Of a DNA stretch of 64,000 bases, positions 19,740-31,689 are shown piece after piece; the stretch's first letter is position 1; each line of letters starts with the position of its first letter. The position numbers and the translations under genes are program-made. Location: positions 1,054,001 through 1,118,000 of the forward strand of contig JAJHZJ010000009.1 of assembly GCA_023548195.1 (NCBI GenBank), given 5' to 3'. The notes beneath the pieces are model-generated. The model had not been told where the DNA came from, made no database searches, and was given only the letters and a program-made list of their open reading frames with translations. Source of the stretch: Bettongia penicillata ogilbyi. Taxonomy: Eukaryota > Chordata > Mammalia > Diprotodontia > Potoroidae.

Positions 19740-20595
19740 ATTTCTGTTGTTGTTCAGTTATGTCTGACTCTTCCTGATCCCATTTGGGATTTTCTTGGCA
19801 GAGATACAGTAGTGGTTTGCCATTTTCTTCTCCAGATCATTTTTAAAAATTTATTTGTTTTTAGTTTTCAACATTCAGTTCTATAAGATTTTAAGTTTTA
19901 AAATTACTCCCCCTCCCTCTTCTCCCCCTTCCCCAAAATGGCATGCAATCCGATACAGGCTGTACATTAACAATCATGTTAAACATATTTCCACATTATT
20001 TATGTTATAAAGAAGAATTAGAACCAAAGGGAAAAAATCACAAGAAAGAAGAAACAAAAAAACAAAGAAAGAGAAAATAGTATGCTTCCATCTGCATTCA
20101 GACTCCACAGTTCTTTCTCTGGATATGGATAGAATTTTCCATTATGAGTCTTTTGGAATTGTCTTAGATCCTTGTATTGCTGAGAAGATTTTAGTCTGTC
20201 AATGTTGGTCATTACACAATGTTTTAATTACAATATACAGTGTTCTCCTCATTCTGATTACTTCACTCAGCCTCTCTTAATGTAAGTCTTTCCAGGTTTT
20301 TCTGGAATCCACCTGCCAATCATTTCTTATGGAACAATACTATTCCACTGTATTCATGTACCACAATTTCTTCAGACATTCCCCAATTGATGGGCATCTC
20401 TTCAATTTCCAATTCTTGGCCGCCACAAAAAGAGGCTCCAACTCATTTTTACAGATAAGAAAACTGAGGCAAACAGGATTGACTTGCCCAGGGTTACACA
20501 GCTAGGGTTTGAGGCTGAATTCGAACACAGGAAGATTAGTTTTTCTGACTCCTTGTCTGGTGCTCCATTTACTGTGCAACTTCTAGCTGTCTATT
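19740..20595 (-). repeat. tRNA-headed SINE (antisense) split by an L1 insertion
   Basis: The 3' half of the SINE is at 19740-19845 ('tgttgttcagttatgtctga', 'tttgggattttcttggcaga'). The 5' half is at 20436-20595 ('agaaaactgaggcaaacagg', 'cttgcccagggttacacagc'). They join at a word that occurs on both sides of the L1. Confidence 0.85.
19846..20435 (-). mobile_element. L1 LINE 3' end inserted in a SINE, with target-site duplication
   Basis: This is the same L1 3' end as at 1425-2012, for example 'gcatgcaatccgatacagg', 'ccccaattgatgggcatctc' and 'caatttccaattcttggcc'. The flanks are 'ctccagatcattttta' (19830-19845) and 'ctccaactcattttta' (20436-20451), 14 of 16 identical, which is the target-site duplication. 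Confidence 0.88.
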
Positions 20596-20839
20596 CTCAT
20601 TAATAAATGATATGCTACATTCTTTTCATAAGGGCAGGGAGGGTATCACCACTGGGGCCTTCTCTCCTTGCATTCCCCCTTGTCTGGGCTGTGAGCCTGC
20701 CCACAGGGTCAACAAATCCATTCCTTCTGATGAGATAGAAGACAAATAGTCCTTGCCATCTGCCCTGCTGCAGCATCCTAAGATCTTGTAGGACACATCA
20801 TTTGCCCTGACTCTATAACCTACCATTTCCTACCACTGG

Positions 20840-21080
20840 CATTTTAGTTACCTAAGTAACCTAAGGACCTCTGGGCATTTCCATTTTCTGCACCATGGCA
20901 TCATTGAATCTTCTGGCCTTTCCATCTATCCTGCAGGCAAACCTTTTTTTATGTGTTGTCTCCTACAACTAGAGTATCTTCCTTGAGACCAGAGGATGTC
21001 TACTAGTTTCTTCTATTCATGTCCCCAACACTTAGCACATTGAGTTGCACAAAAGAAGCACTTAAGAATGCTTTTTCACT
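20840..21080 (+). mobile_element. L2-type LINE 3' tail
   Basis: It has 'ccttgagaccagaggatgtc', 'catgtccccaacacttagc' and 'gaagcacttaagaatgc', in the order of an L2 3' end. Confidence 0.6.
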
Positions 21081-21835
21081 TACTCATGATGCATTCTGAT
21101 GTGAGCAACAATATTACAAATAAATGATTATAAAAACAACATGCTGATACTACAAGATCTTATGTTAAAAATGATAGAGCAATGTATTTCAAATGGCTAG
21201 CAGCAGTAAGTTTCAGATTTTTGTAAGGGATATATCATAAAAGATTTTCATTTCAGTGTGAAGTGCAGTTAGGTCTTAGCAAGGCTTATATCTACCTGGG
21301 AAAAATACAGAGAATTACTCTAATGCTGATAAGGGGAGCAGATTTCAAGAACAGAGGAGCCATGTCACTTCAGATCACTTCGGGGGGGATTAAATGTGTC
21401 ACATTTTCTTCCCATCATGGATTTCCATTCAGTCTGACTGCTTCTATCAGGGTTGGCACAAAGGTGTACAAGCTCTCTGGGTCTCTGACTGACAGTCCGA
21501 GCATTGTACAATCCAGAAGAGAAAATACTTCAAGCAAGGCAATATAGAAGGTAACATACGCATGAAAATGATCATACATTGTACCAAGTTCAGGATTCCC
21601 ATCCTGCCTGGGGTCCTGATCCCGTGGTGAATTGTGGGAAGGGATGGTTAGAATAGCACTGATAATAAGGGAAAAGGGGACCCAGAGCTTTGAGAATATG
21701 TAGTTTGTTATTACATATTTGCTATGGCTTATATGTACAGTGGGAGTGTTGCTGCCAAACAGTAAGAAACCATCCAGATTCCCAGGCCCAGTGGCCAACT
21801 CTGGATAGTAGAAAACATTTTCCTATCAGGAGGTA
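21081..21835. other. Unassigned stretch with a 127-codon minus-strand frame
   Basis: A frame of 127 codons lies at 21415-21798 on the minus strand, outside the repeats I recognise. It has hydrophobic patches but no domain I know, and no splice or promoter context I can support. I do not call it a gene. Confidence 0.3.
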
Positions 21836-22055
21836 GGGGACAGCTAGGTGGCACAATAGATAGAGTGCTGGGCTCAAAGTTTGGAAGACTATCTTTCTGA
21901 GTTCAAATCTGCTCTGAGATACTGGGCAAGTCACTTATCCCTGTTTGCCTCAGCTTCCTCATCTGTCAAATGAGTTGGAGAAGGTTGTGAGAAACCAGTA
22001 TTTGGTTCAAGAAAACCTAAATAGGATCACAAAGAGTTGGACATGACTGAAACAA
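21836..22055 (+). repeat. tRNA-headed marsupial SINE
   Basis: It starts 'ggggacagctaggtggcac' and continues with 'gagttcaaatctgctctgag', 'gggcaagtcacttatccctg', 'tttgcctcagcttcctcatc' and 'aggatcacaaagagttgg'. A few tail bases are lost. Confidence 0.9.
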
Positions 22056-22216
22056 ATCAGGAAGTAGAGGTTAGAGGATGAGTTGGAGCCAGGTTCAGGC
22101 ACTGAGAAAAAGAGACTCAGCTTGTGCTCTCTCTAGGGTATGGAAGTGCCCACTGGTTGCCTTGCTGCATAACATAAATATCATCAATCAGGGTTTCAAG
22201 TGAACTTCTACATAAT

Positions 22217-22500
22217 CAAGAGTTCTTAACTTGGGATCCGTAGAGTTCCAGATGATCATTTGATAATTTTCACAGTGGGGTGGTCAATGAACTTAAAAAA
22301 AATACATACATGCACATACACACATATACACACATACATGCATAACTGTAATTTCACACATTTGGTTTCCTTTGTAGTGCTATGTATTTGATCTTATGCA
22401 TTTACAGATATTATTCTCAGAAGGGGTTCCATAACCTTCACTGGATTGCCAAAGGGGTCCGGGACATGGGCCACTTAAACAAAATGGTTAAGAACTCTTG
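22217..22500. mobile_element. Complete hAT-like DNA element with 14-bp perfect terminal inverted repeats
   Basis: The ends are 'caagagttcttaac' (22217-22230) and 'gttaagaactcttg' (22487-22500), perfect reverse complements. Internal motifs 'ggtttcctttgtagtgctat' and 'gattgccaaaggggtcc' recur in the copies at 4430, 14620, 16605 and 53197. A CA/TA microsatellite lies inside at about 22303-22345. No target duplication is obvious. Confidence 0.85.
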
Positions 22501-23305
22501 TCCTAAGGACTAGTAAAGGAATCACCAGCTGAGTGGATTAGCTGGGAGGACACAAGGGGATTAACTGATTATTACAGATAACATCAATTGCTGGTGACAA
22601 TAACTTCTTTTATAACCTCCTTATATCACATTTTGATTATATTTCAAATATTCCCTGTTCACATGAATTACCCTGTTGTGAAGCCTTGCTTTGTGTACGT
22701 TCCTATGCTTTTAAGTATTCTAAAAGAAGGCTCCTGCCCACTCATTGCAGGGAGAAAAATGTCATTAGAGGGACTGAATGAAGTAAGGACCAAGTCAGCA
22801 CTTAAGAATCAGCTATAGAACTACTATCCTCCCATTTGACAGGGAGAGGTAGGCGAAGGAGGTAAATTGTCTGCTGGATATCCTCAGGTTTTCTATGAAA
22901 AAGAAAATTGTTCAAAAAGTCACACTCATAATCTGATATAAAAGGTGTTCAAAATTCATGGAGGTTTTCTGTCACAATTAACTGAAACTGAAAATGCTAA
23001 AACCAAAGTCCTAATTGTCATATTTGGGAGAACCACAAAATTGTGCAGCAACATATAGGTTCATGTGTGATTTTTGAAAATCGATTATCAACCCTGAAAG
23101 TTTATGAAGGCTATCCTGCTTTCATAGAAAAATTCTTCATAGATACTCAAGTTTTCCAAGGTTTTTCTTACTTTACCCCAAAATCAAGTTAATTCTGGAT
23201 ATACCAGGGCATAATATTTGGAAATAATCAATAATCAATTTTCCAGAGGAAGGGAGCAGCAAGTTCTCCAGGATAGTTGTCCTTATTGTGTGAAAGCTTC
23301 AAAGG
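22501..23305. other. Unassigned stretch
   Basis: No gene or clear repeat is seen. Frames here are under 80 codons and unrecognised. Confidence 0.4.
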
Positions 23306-23309
23306 AGAA

Positions 23310-23640
23310 TTTTTTTACAATATAGTTTATTAATTTCATTAAATATTTCCCAATTACACTTAAAAATTTTTAACATTCATTTTTTAAAATTTCAAGTTCT
23401 AAATTTTCTCCCTCCCTCCTACCTTTCCCCTACCCCTTGAAAAGGCAAGCCAACATGCTATAGATTATACATGTGAAATCACACAAAACATATTTCCATA
23501 TTAACTATGATGAAAATGAAAACACACCAAAATTCAAGAAAAATAAAGTTGAAAAAAATGTACATCAATCTGCACTCAGACTTTATCAGTTCTCTCTCTA
23601 GAGGTACAAAGCATTTTTTAAAAAAATCATTTTTATTATA
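23310..23640 (-). mobile_element. L1 LINE 3' UTR fragment (antisense)
   Basis: It shows 'taaatatttcccaattacac', 'caagttctaaattttctccc' and 'catcaatctgcactcagact', the UTR part shared with the other antisense L1 copies. The ORF2 end is missing. Confidence 0.75.
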
Positions 23641-24018
23641 TCCAAAGGAGAATTTAGGAAATACAGTATTTGAGAGATTAAATATAAAAAGCAAACTAAA
23701 TCATGGGTCTACATGGAAATTACTTTATTAAACCCTAGGGGGCTGCCCTGGGCTCAAAAACATAGGTTCTGAAATAATAACAGTTACTGAAAATAAAATC
23801 AAATAACAGAGAACAGAGAAAGAACCCCAGACTAAACAAAGAATTATATATATGTAACCCACACAAATCATGGTTTGAAAAATGAAAATGATGTTCAGTC
23901 TAATAGTTCTTAGTATGAAGAGGCTAACTTAAATAGGTTGTAAGCATCAGTCACACACTAATACAGTATTGCTTTGAGAATAATCCCATTCTTTCTCTTT
24001 TTTATCTGCTCCCATTAA
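23641..24018. other. Unassigned stretch
   Basis: AT-rich sequence with no gene or named repeat that I can see. Confidence 0.4.
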
Positions 24019-24021
24019 TGT

Positions 24022-24252
24022 GGCAATTAGATGGCTAAGTGGATAGGGTACTGGTCTTGGAGGCAGGAGGATCTGAGTTCAAATCTGGCTTCAGGCACTT
24101 ATTGTGTGACCTTGGACAAGTCACTTAATTTCTGTTTACCTTAATGTACTGGGGAGGGAAATGGCAAACCACTCCAGTTTCTTTGCCAAGAAAACCTCAT
24201 TATTTTCTTGTATGATTCATGGTGTCATGAAGAGTTGGACACAACTGAATTG
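24022..24252 (+). repeat. tRNA-headed marsupial SINE
   Basis: Words include 'gagttcaaatctggcttcag', 'gtgaccttggacaagtcact', 'atggcaaaccactccagttt' and 'gaagagttggacacaact'. It abuts the start of the half-L1 that follows. Confidence 0.85.
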
Positions 24253-24938
24253 AACAACCATGTGAGAGCCAAGATGGTGGAGTAGAAAGATGGACCTTCT
24301 GTAGCTCTCTCCCAATAGCCCATAAAATAACTGTAAAAATGTCTCTAAACAAATTCTAGACCAGCATAAGCTACAAAATGACAGAGATTTCTGTTGTAAG
24401 ACAGCTTAGAAGGCCAGCTCAGAGTGGAGTGTAGCCTAGCCTTGGCGGCATGGGATGGATAGGACTGGAGCAGATTTCAGGGTGCTGAATCACAGGTAAC
24501 AGTTGCAGTGCCCAGATTTCTCAACTCCCAAATACCAAAGATAGCTTTAAAGGTCAGTAAGAAAGCTCTTTCACCTGTGTGAGAGGGGAGTGCTGGCCCT
24601 GGACCCAAGGCAACAGCAGCCACTGCAGCAGCAGTCTACTTTTGAAGCCCTGGCCTAAATACCCTGGGGCAATTGAGCAACTGACCTGGATCTCATCCCT
24701 GAGTGACTGTCCTGGGGTGAGGAGGAGCATTGGCACTGACGTGGTGGAGCTGGTGTTTGCTATGGAGAGAAGGAACCCTACTTGCAGCTCTAGGGCAGGA
24801 AAGAGTGTTTGTGGTTGCTCACAGACCAGAGTGCAGGCCAGGAGAGGAGTAAACTCCTCTCCCTTGATTGTACCAGGTTCCTAGAATACACCCTCCATTT
24901 GACAAAGGACTCAAAAGTCAAGTAACTGGTTGGTAAAA

Positions 24939-26128
24939 TGCCCAAAAAAGGGAAAACAAAATAAGACTACAGAAGGTTACTTTCTTGGTGAACAGATATT
25001 TTCTTCCATCTTTTTGGATGAGGAAGAACAAAGTGTACCATCAGAGGAAGACATAACAGTCAAGGCTTCTACATCCGAAACCTCCAAAAAAATATGCAAT
25101 GGTCTCAGGCCATGAAAGAGCTCAAAAAAGGATTTTGAAAATCAAGTAAGAGAAGTGGAGGAAAAATTGGGAATAGAATGAGAACAATGCAAGAAAATCA
25201 TGAAAAGTGAGTCAGTAGCTTCCTAAGGAGACCCAAAAAAATGCTGAAGAAAATAACACCACTAAAAATAGACTACCTCAAATGGCATAAGAGGTCCAAA
25301 AAGCCAATGAGGAGAAGAATGCTTTAAAAAGCAGAATTGGCCATGTGGAAAAGGAGGTTCAAAGCTCACTGAAGAAAGTAGTTCCTTAAAAATTAGAACA
25401 AAGCAGATGGAAACTAATGACTTTATGAGAAACCAAGAAATTACAAAAGAAAACCAAAAGAATGAAAAAATAGAAGACAATGTGAAATATCTCATTGGAA
25501 AAATAACTGATCTGGAAAATAGATCCAGGTGAGATAATTTAAAAATTATTGGTCTGCTTGAAAACTCTGATAAAAAAAGAGCCTAGACATCATCTTCCAA
25601 GAAATTATGGAAAACTGCCTTGATATTTCAGACCCAGAGGGGAAAATAGAAATGGAAAGAATTCACTCATCAACTCCCAAAAGAGATCCCAAAAGGGAAA
25701 CTCCTACTAATGTTGTAGCCAAATTCTAGAGTTCCCAGGTCACGGAGAAAATATTCCAAGCAGCCAGAAAGAAGCAATTCAGGTATTGTGCAAATATAAC
25801 CAGGATAGCACAGGATTTAGAAGCTTCTACACCATAGGAGTGAAGGGCTTGGAATATGATATTTCAGAGGTCAAAGGAGATTGGATTAAAACCAAGAATC
25901 ACCTACCCAACAAAACTGAGTATAATACTTCAGGGGGAAAAATGGAATTTCAATGAAATAGAGGATTTCCAAGCATTCTTGTTGAAAAGACCTGAGCTGA
26001 ATAGAAAATTTGACTTTCAAATACAAAAATCAAGAGAAAGAGGAAAAGATAAACAAGAAAGAGCAGTCATAAGAAACTCATTAAAGTTGAACTGTTTACA
26101 TTCCTACATGGAAAGATGTTATTTGTAA
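24939..26128 (+). pseudogene. Decayed L1 ORF1 (RNA-binding chaperone)
   Basis: In L1 this protein forms a trimer that coats the L1 RNA. The N-terminal part is open at 24930-25115. The coiled-coil zone (25120-25500) is rich in Glu, Lys and Gln codons. The RRM-like zone and C-terminal domain are open only in the last part (25856-26128). There are stops at 25113 and elsewhere, and frameshifts, so it cannot be translated whole. Confidence 0.8.
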
Positions 26129-26169
26129 CTCATGAGACCTTTTTCAGTATTAGAGTAGTTAGAGGGAAT

Positions 26170-26275
26170 ATATATAAATGTAGGTGTGTATGAGTATGTA
26201 TATATGTATATATTATACATGTGTAGGTATGTATGTGCACATGGGTGTATGTGTGTATGTATATATACATAGACA
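26170..26275. repeat. TATG/TGTA microsatellite in the half-L1 3' UTR
   Basis: Irregular GTATG, TATATA and GTGTAT units inside the 3' UTR. Confidence 0.85.
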
Positions 26276-27090
26276 GGGGCACAGGGTGAGCTGAATTTGA
26301 AGAGACAATAACTAAAAGAAATTAAACTTACTGTTGAATGGAATGTACTAGGAGTAAGAGAAAGGGAGAGGTAGAATGTAGCAAATCATCTCACATAACA
26401 GAGGGAAGAAAGAGTTTTTACAATGGAGGGGAAGAGGGAGGAGATGAAAGGAATTAATTGAACCTTACTCTCATGGGATTTGGCTTAAGAAGGGAATAAC
26501 ACACACTCAAATGGATATGGAAATCTATTTTACTCTGCAGAAAGGCAAGGGGAAAGGAGGATAGGAGAGGTAAGATAATAGAAGGGACACGAAACTGGGG
26601 AAAGGGATAAACAGAAGCATACACTATTGTGGGAAGACAGGTCAAGGGAGAGAATGGAATAAATGAAGGGCATGATAGGACAGAGGGAAATGTGGTTAGT
26701 CTTTTACAACATAACTATTATGGAAGTGCTTTGCTTTGTTACACATGTATGACCTATATTGAATTTCTTGTTTTTTCAATGCGGGTGGGTGGGGAGGGAG
26801 GGAGAGAATATGGAATTCAAAGCTTTAAGAACAAATGTTAAAAATTGCTTTAGTGTGCAATTGGAAATGAAGCTATACAGGTAATGGAGTATAGAAATCT
26901 ATTTTGCCCTACAGAAAAACAGGGAAAAAGGGATGGAAGAAGGGTGAGCAATAGAAGGGAGGACAGACTGGAGGAAGGGGTGTGTGTGGTGTATGTAGGG
27001 AGAGATGGGGAGAAAATTTTGAGTTTAAATTCTTGTCAAAGTGAATGTTAACTGAAATATAAATAAATTATACATTTTTTAAAATAGCAG

Positions 27091-27490
27091 CATGTAAAAT
27101 GTCACCTTACCTGTAGCTACATATACATTTCAGTAAATGTCATTCTTATAAGACATAGATTACATATTGAATGGAGTTGATGATAAATATGATCCCCCCA
27201 GAAGGAAGCACACTGAAGAAATAAATGTTTTTCTGTTACATAGGACACAAATTTAAGCTGTAGAAGGCATATGTACCTCGTGTACCACAAATTCCTTCCC
27301 TGAAACAGTAAGAACTAGTGTTGTCAGAGGCAGAAAAGAATAGGGAGGCAAAGAGGGAGTGTTCTCGAGTTAGGGGGCATTTGTACTGAATTTCCATAAG
27401 ATCCACAATATAACAATCCCATAAAGGGAGAGGGGTGGAACATTTATAACCTCACTAGGTTATTTCAACATGCAAAACTATTCAGAGCTC
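27091..27490. other. Unassigned stretch
   Basis: No gene or clear repeat is seen. Confidence 0.4.
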
Positions 27491-27491
27491 A

Positions 27492-27665
27492 GGGGTAGTT
27501 AGGTGGCACAGTGGATAGAGCCTTGGAGTCAGGGGGACCTAAGTTCAAATTCAGTCTCAGACACTTGACAACATTCATTAGTTGTGTGATCTTGGGCAAG
27601 TCATATAACCCTGTTGCCTTGCCACAAAAAACAAACATACAAACAAAAAAACAACCAACCAAAAA
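27492..27665 (+). repeat. tRNA-headed SINE, short type with CAAA-rich tail
   Basis: Head 'ggtagttaggtggcacagtg' followed by 'gttcaaattcagtctcagac', 'gtgtgatcttgggcaagtc' and an A-rich tail made of 'caaaaaaacaaccaacc'-type words. It lacks the 'atggcaaaccactcca' module of the longer copies. Confidence 0.8.
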
Positions 27666-29440
27666 ATACTCAAAACTCATTCCCATTACAAATCCACATT
27701 CAAAAGATCTTATATAATTATTATCAGTTTGGTTCCTTCTATTTTCAAACAAATAGTAGGAATAAGGAAGACCTTTTTTCTTTGCAATTATATTCTTTTC
27801 TTCCAGTTTTTCTCATCTTCTTCATGATTGGATATATTGAGGAGTAGAAAAAAATACTGTGCTCAAGACTCAATCAGATAATTCAAGGCAGTTTTAATTG
27901 CTGAAAAATTCCCCTTCCTTTAAAAAAGTTGCTTAAATTTAATTGAGTTGGCTGGTGCCAATTCAAACTAGCTTGAAAAAGCTTATGGTTAAATTTTCAA
28001 TGGGAACGTTATATTTTGAAAAATGGCAAACTTTACAATTTATTCTTTTGTTGATTTCTAGACTTAAGAAAATGATGGGGAAAATTTTAATAATGAATAT
28101 TAAACTTAAACATGCATCATATAGCCTCCCCTTCCCCTCAAAGCTGATGGTTAAACATTTACCAGCACACCCCTGACTTTTACTCCTTTTGTACTGAGTA
28201 GATCTAGGTCTTGTGCAGGAAAGATACAAACACAGATGAAAACCAACAATTCTGATATCCAATGAAACACAAAAATAAAATATTAAACCAACTTCATTGA
28301 GATATATTATTTCCTTCCTGTAGGGGAGGAGGGCTATCCTCTGTATTTGTTTTAGCATTTCAGGGTTGACCTCAACAATCTCTAAGCAATACATTAATGG
28401 TTGATCGAGTTATTCCTACTTCAAAAAGAGAAAGTTCTGTTTTTAGTGGATAAGGGGACATTCTTTTTCTCTCTAAAACCTTTGAGGTACCCTGTTTGTC
28501 ACCAGCTCAGAGACTGGAAGGAAAGAGGCAAACTTTGCTCTGGAAACTGGAACATCTACCACAAACACAGGTCCAGAATTCCAACTCTGTTTTGTGCTAC
28601 ATTTCAGTGGACAGTGTTTTAAAAGCAAACATTTAGCCTGTCAAAGCAGGCTCAAAACTATTTGCCTAGACCCCTCCTGGCCCCAGACTTATTAAATGAT
28701 AAAGGTTCTTACTAGGTGAAACATCGTTACTGACAAAGTGGCTCCTAGTGCTTTCACTTCTAGATGACCTACAGAAATATCTACTTTTTGTTCAGGTATG
28801 CAGGTTAAATACCAAGTTCCCTTGACAGGTTAGCTCTGGCTAACTTATTATTAGTTGATAAAACTATGTCCTGAGAGATTTTCACTGCTTTCTAAAGCTT
28901 ATCAGCAGAACGTCTGAGGTTGACATGTTCAGGGAAAATGCAAAATTAAATTCCAGACTTAGGTCATTTTGTGTTAAGTTCAGACCCACAGGAACTCCTC
29001 TCACTTTTTAGGCTGGCAGTGACATTACCCCCAGGTCCTTGATGGAAGTTGCTGGGGGTGGATTCAGAACCTTTGACTGTGCACAGATCTCAGTTCAAAG
29101 ATCCTTAATATATGAGATCTAACAGGCTGTTATGTTCCCACTAAGGAGACTATCCTCGATAGAAAGTAGTATCCAGAATAAGAGCCAGTCAGAAGACATG
29201 GATTTTTGAGTCTAACACTAGCTGGTAATTTTGGCATCTTGTTTAGGACTTTTCCTTTTGATTCAATAAGGCCCTGAGAGTTTCCCTCTAGAAATCTACT
29301 CTGACTCATACTCGCTTTTAATTACAACATGAAATAATAATTTTGGATTAAAGTTATGAATAGCAAAATAGCAGTCAAAAAGTTGAAGTGAGAAAGTTCC
29401 TGCTATTGAACCCAGACTTGCCTTTTTGCACTCACAGTGG
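27666..29440. other. Long stretch with no recognised gene or repeat
   Basis: About 1.8 kb of AT-rich, unique-looking DNA. The block around 29175-29300 may be an old MIR. Frames reach 143 codons on the minus strand (27963-28394) but carry no domain I know. Confidence 0.4.
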
Positions 29441-29444
29441 GAAT

Positions 29445-29516
29445 GAGACTCATTTTTAAGTCATGACATCACCTTTCTATATCACGGTCCTCTGAGAATG
29501 AAGGACAAACAACAGC
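29445..29516 (+). repeat. RTE-type 3' tail fragment
   Basis: It has 'tcatgacatcaccttt', then 'cggtcctctgagaatgaagg' and 'acaaacaaca', the tail seen at 14190-14255. Confidence 0.6.
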
Positions 29517-29972
29517 TTGGGAATGAGATACCTCAAAATCACCCCATTCCTTATACCAATGCAATTAGAGCCTTTAAGTCTTGCAATTGAAATGGTCTCT
29601 TTTAGGTAAAGGAATTTTAAAACAAGGAAGAAAATTGATCAGGCTCAAATGGACACTTATCTATGAAGTTATTATTGACCAAAGAAGGGGAGACCTACAT
29701 GGCTCATTTTAAGAGTATAAGAAGAAGTGAAGTATAATTAACCCTTACTGGATATTTGCCAGTTATCCAAAAAGTACCAAGAGAGTGACCTTGGTTTGTC
29801 TTCTTCAAATGAGTAATGAAATGCCTCATGGAAGTATTTATGGGTTCTCCTCCCTCTTTGGGATTTTACATGTGGAATGCTAACTCTAATTCCATAATTG
29901 AAGGAGGATAAATTTTTAATACACAAAATCCTAACAAGATCTCATTTATTAATATAGCTAGCCATGTAAGGC

Positions 29973-30005
<33 letters not shown>

Positions 30006-30360
30006 TACATACATTCTATGGCAAGCATTTGACTTACTGAGGAAGGACAATATTCTATGAAACAAAAATAATATTCCTAGATACAAAATAAGAAGAAGTA
30101 AGAGAAACTACATAATCAGATACTGCGGAAATTACTGCTAAGCCTCCTTCTCACTTTTTTCATGATTACCTGACTACCCTTGATTCTGATGAATTTTATT
30201 ACCTTTTTCTTTATTTTATTACCTTCCCCCCTCCCCAGATCTGTAAGGTAATCCTTTGGTAGTTCAATGACCATGATAGTATATAAGGCAACTAATTTAG
30301 ATAGTACTATAATAGTTATTCCATTGCCTGATACCAACTATAAGCCAATAAAATTTCTCC
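29517..30360. other. Unassigned stretch with a (TA)n tract
   Basis: A perfect-looking (TA)n run lies at about 29973-29998, followed by CACATACA units. Otherwise no gene or clear repeat. Confidence 0.5.
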
Positions 30361-30361
30361 A

Positions 30362-31570
30362 TTTAGCTTTTTTAAAATTACTGTAAAGTTTGTTTCGCAC
30401 TTGTATTCAAATAGTTCTTAACTTGGTCTTGATGGATGGACTCCCAAATGTTTTATACATTCTGTAGTCATTTTGAATGAAATTGCTCACTTTATCTCTT
30501 GCTACTGAATTTTGCTGGTAATATTTAGAAAGCTCGAAGAGTTGTGTGGATTTATCTTACGCCCTCCTAATTTGCAGAAGGTAAAATTTATTTCAATTAA
30601 TTTTAGTTAAATTTCTGGGGTTCTCTAACTAAACCATAATGTCACCTGCAAAAATGATAATTTTGTTTCTTCTTTCTCTTATGCCTATGCCTTTAAGCTT
30701 TTTCTTGTTTATTTTTATAGCATGCATTTCTAGAACTATATTAAATAGTAGTGGTGATAATGGACATCTTTACCTCTGGTTGTATTGAAAAAGTATCTAG
30801 TGTTTCTTCATTATCCGGGTTAAGTTATAGAATGAAATTTTCCTAAGACTTTTTAGGACATCATAAATATACTGGCTTTTGCTTTTAGATACTATTTATC
30901 ATATTAATAAAAGATCCATTTATTCTTATGGCTTTTAATTTTTTTGAAACTGAAATTGCTCAAAAGCCTTTTTTTGCATCAATTACTGATACCCTCATAT
31001 TTTAAAAGTTTTTATTGTTCATATCATCTATTATTTTTATAATTTTCCTCACATTGAACCAACTCTGTATTTCTGGCATAAATAAAATTTGTTCATGGTG
31101 TATTATCTTCTTAATATATTGCTTTAACCTTTTTGCTAATATTTTATTAAATATCTTTGCATTTATATTCATTAAGGATATCTATCAATGTATGGTTTTC
31201 ATCTCTGCTTTGGCTCTCTCTGGTTTAGATATTGAAGCCATATTTGTATCATTAAAGAAATTTGGCAAGGCCTCTTATTTTTTTTTTTGCACATTTCCTG
31301 TATTATTGGAAATAATTGTTCTTTGAATGTTGAGAGAATTGACTTGTAATTTCATTTTGTCCTGATGTATTTTTCTTTGTGAATTTATTTATGTCTTCTT
31401 CAGTTTTGCTTTCTAAGATGAAAATATTTAAATTCTTCATTGTTTATCCTGCTAATCTGGATGTCACATTTTTAAAAATATTCATTTCATTCAATATTAG
31501 TATAATATTCTTTGGATCATCAAAGTTTTTTTTAGTCCTTTCATTAACAAAGTAGAATCAATAAATCTAC
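30362..31570 (-). mobile_element. L1 LINE ORF2, reverse-transcriptase segment (antisense)
   Basis: Read on the minus strand it passes through L1 reverse-transcriptase remnants. 'atgtcacctgcaaaaatgat' (about 30640-30660) is the antisense of the catalytic F/Y-A-D-D block, frameshifted and with one aspartate codon changed. 'ccaactctgtatttctggca' is another conserved block. Neither L1 end is present. Confidence 0.75.
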
Positions 31571-31577
31571 ATTGGTA

Positions 31578-31622
31578 TGATGTGTGTGTGTGTGTGTGTG
31601 TGAGTATGTGTGTATGTTTTTT
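31578..31622. repeat. (TG)n microsatellite
   Basis: At least nine TG units followed by interrupted TATG sequence. Confidence 0.9.
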
Positions 31623-31689
31623 TCTGTATCCTAGTTCAACAAGCTGAAAGCAAACCCTGGGCAGTCAGGGGCCTTACAGGGCTTGCCCT

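Larger units (their letters stand above)
24261..27090 (+). mobile_element. Half-L1 (HAL1-type): leader, ORF1 and 3' UTR without ORF2
   Basis: The leader begins 'gagccaagatggtggagtag'. ORF1 remnants start at 24939 (MPKKGKQNKT...) and are stopped early at 25115. The RNA-binding half survives in pieces to about 26060, including 'RPELNRKFDFQIQKSRERGK' near the end. A G-rich 3' UTR and an A/T-rich end at 27055-27090 follow at once. ORF2 (endonuclease, reverse transcriptase) should come next in a full L1 but is absent with no visible seam. ORF1 alone plus UTRs is the definition of a HAL1 element. Confidence 0.75.

Noticed and set aside
27963..28394. A 143-codon minus-strand frame.
   Set aside because: It overlaps a plus-strand frame, has no recognisable domain, and lies in AT-rich sequence where frames of this size can occur by chance.
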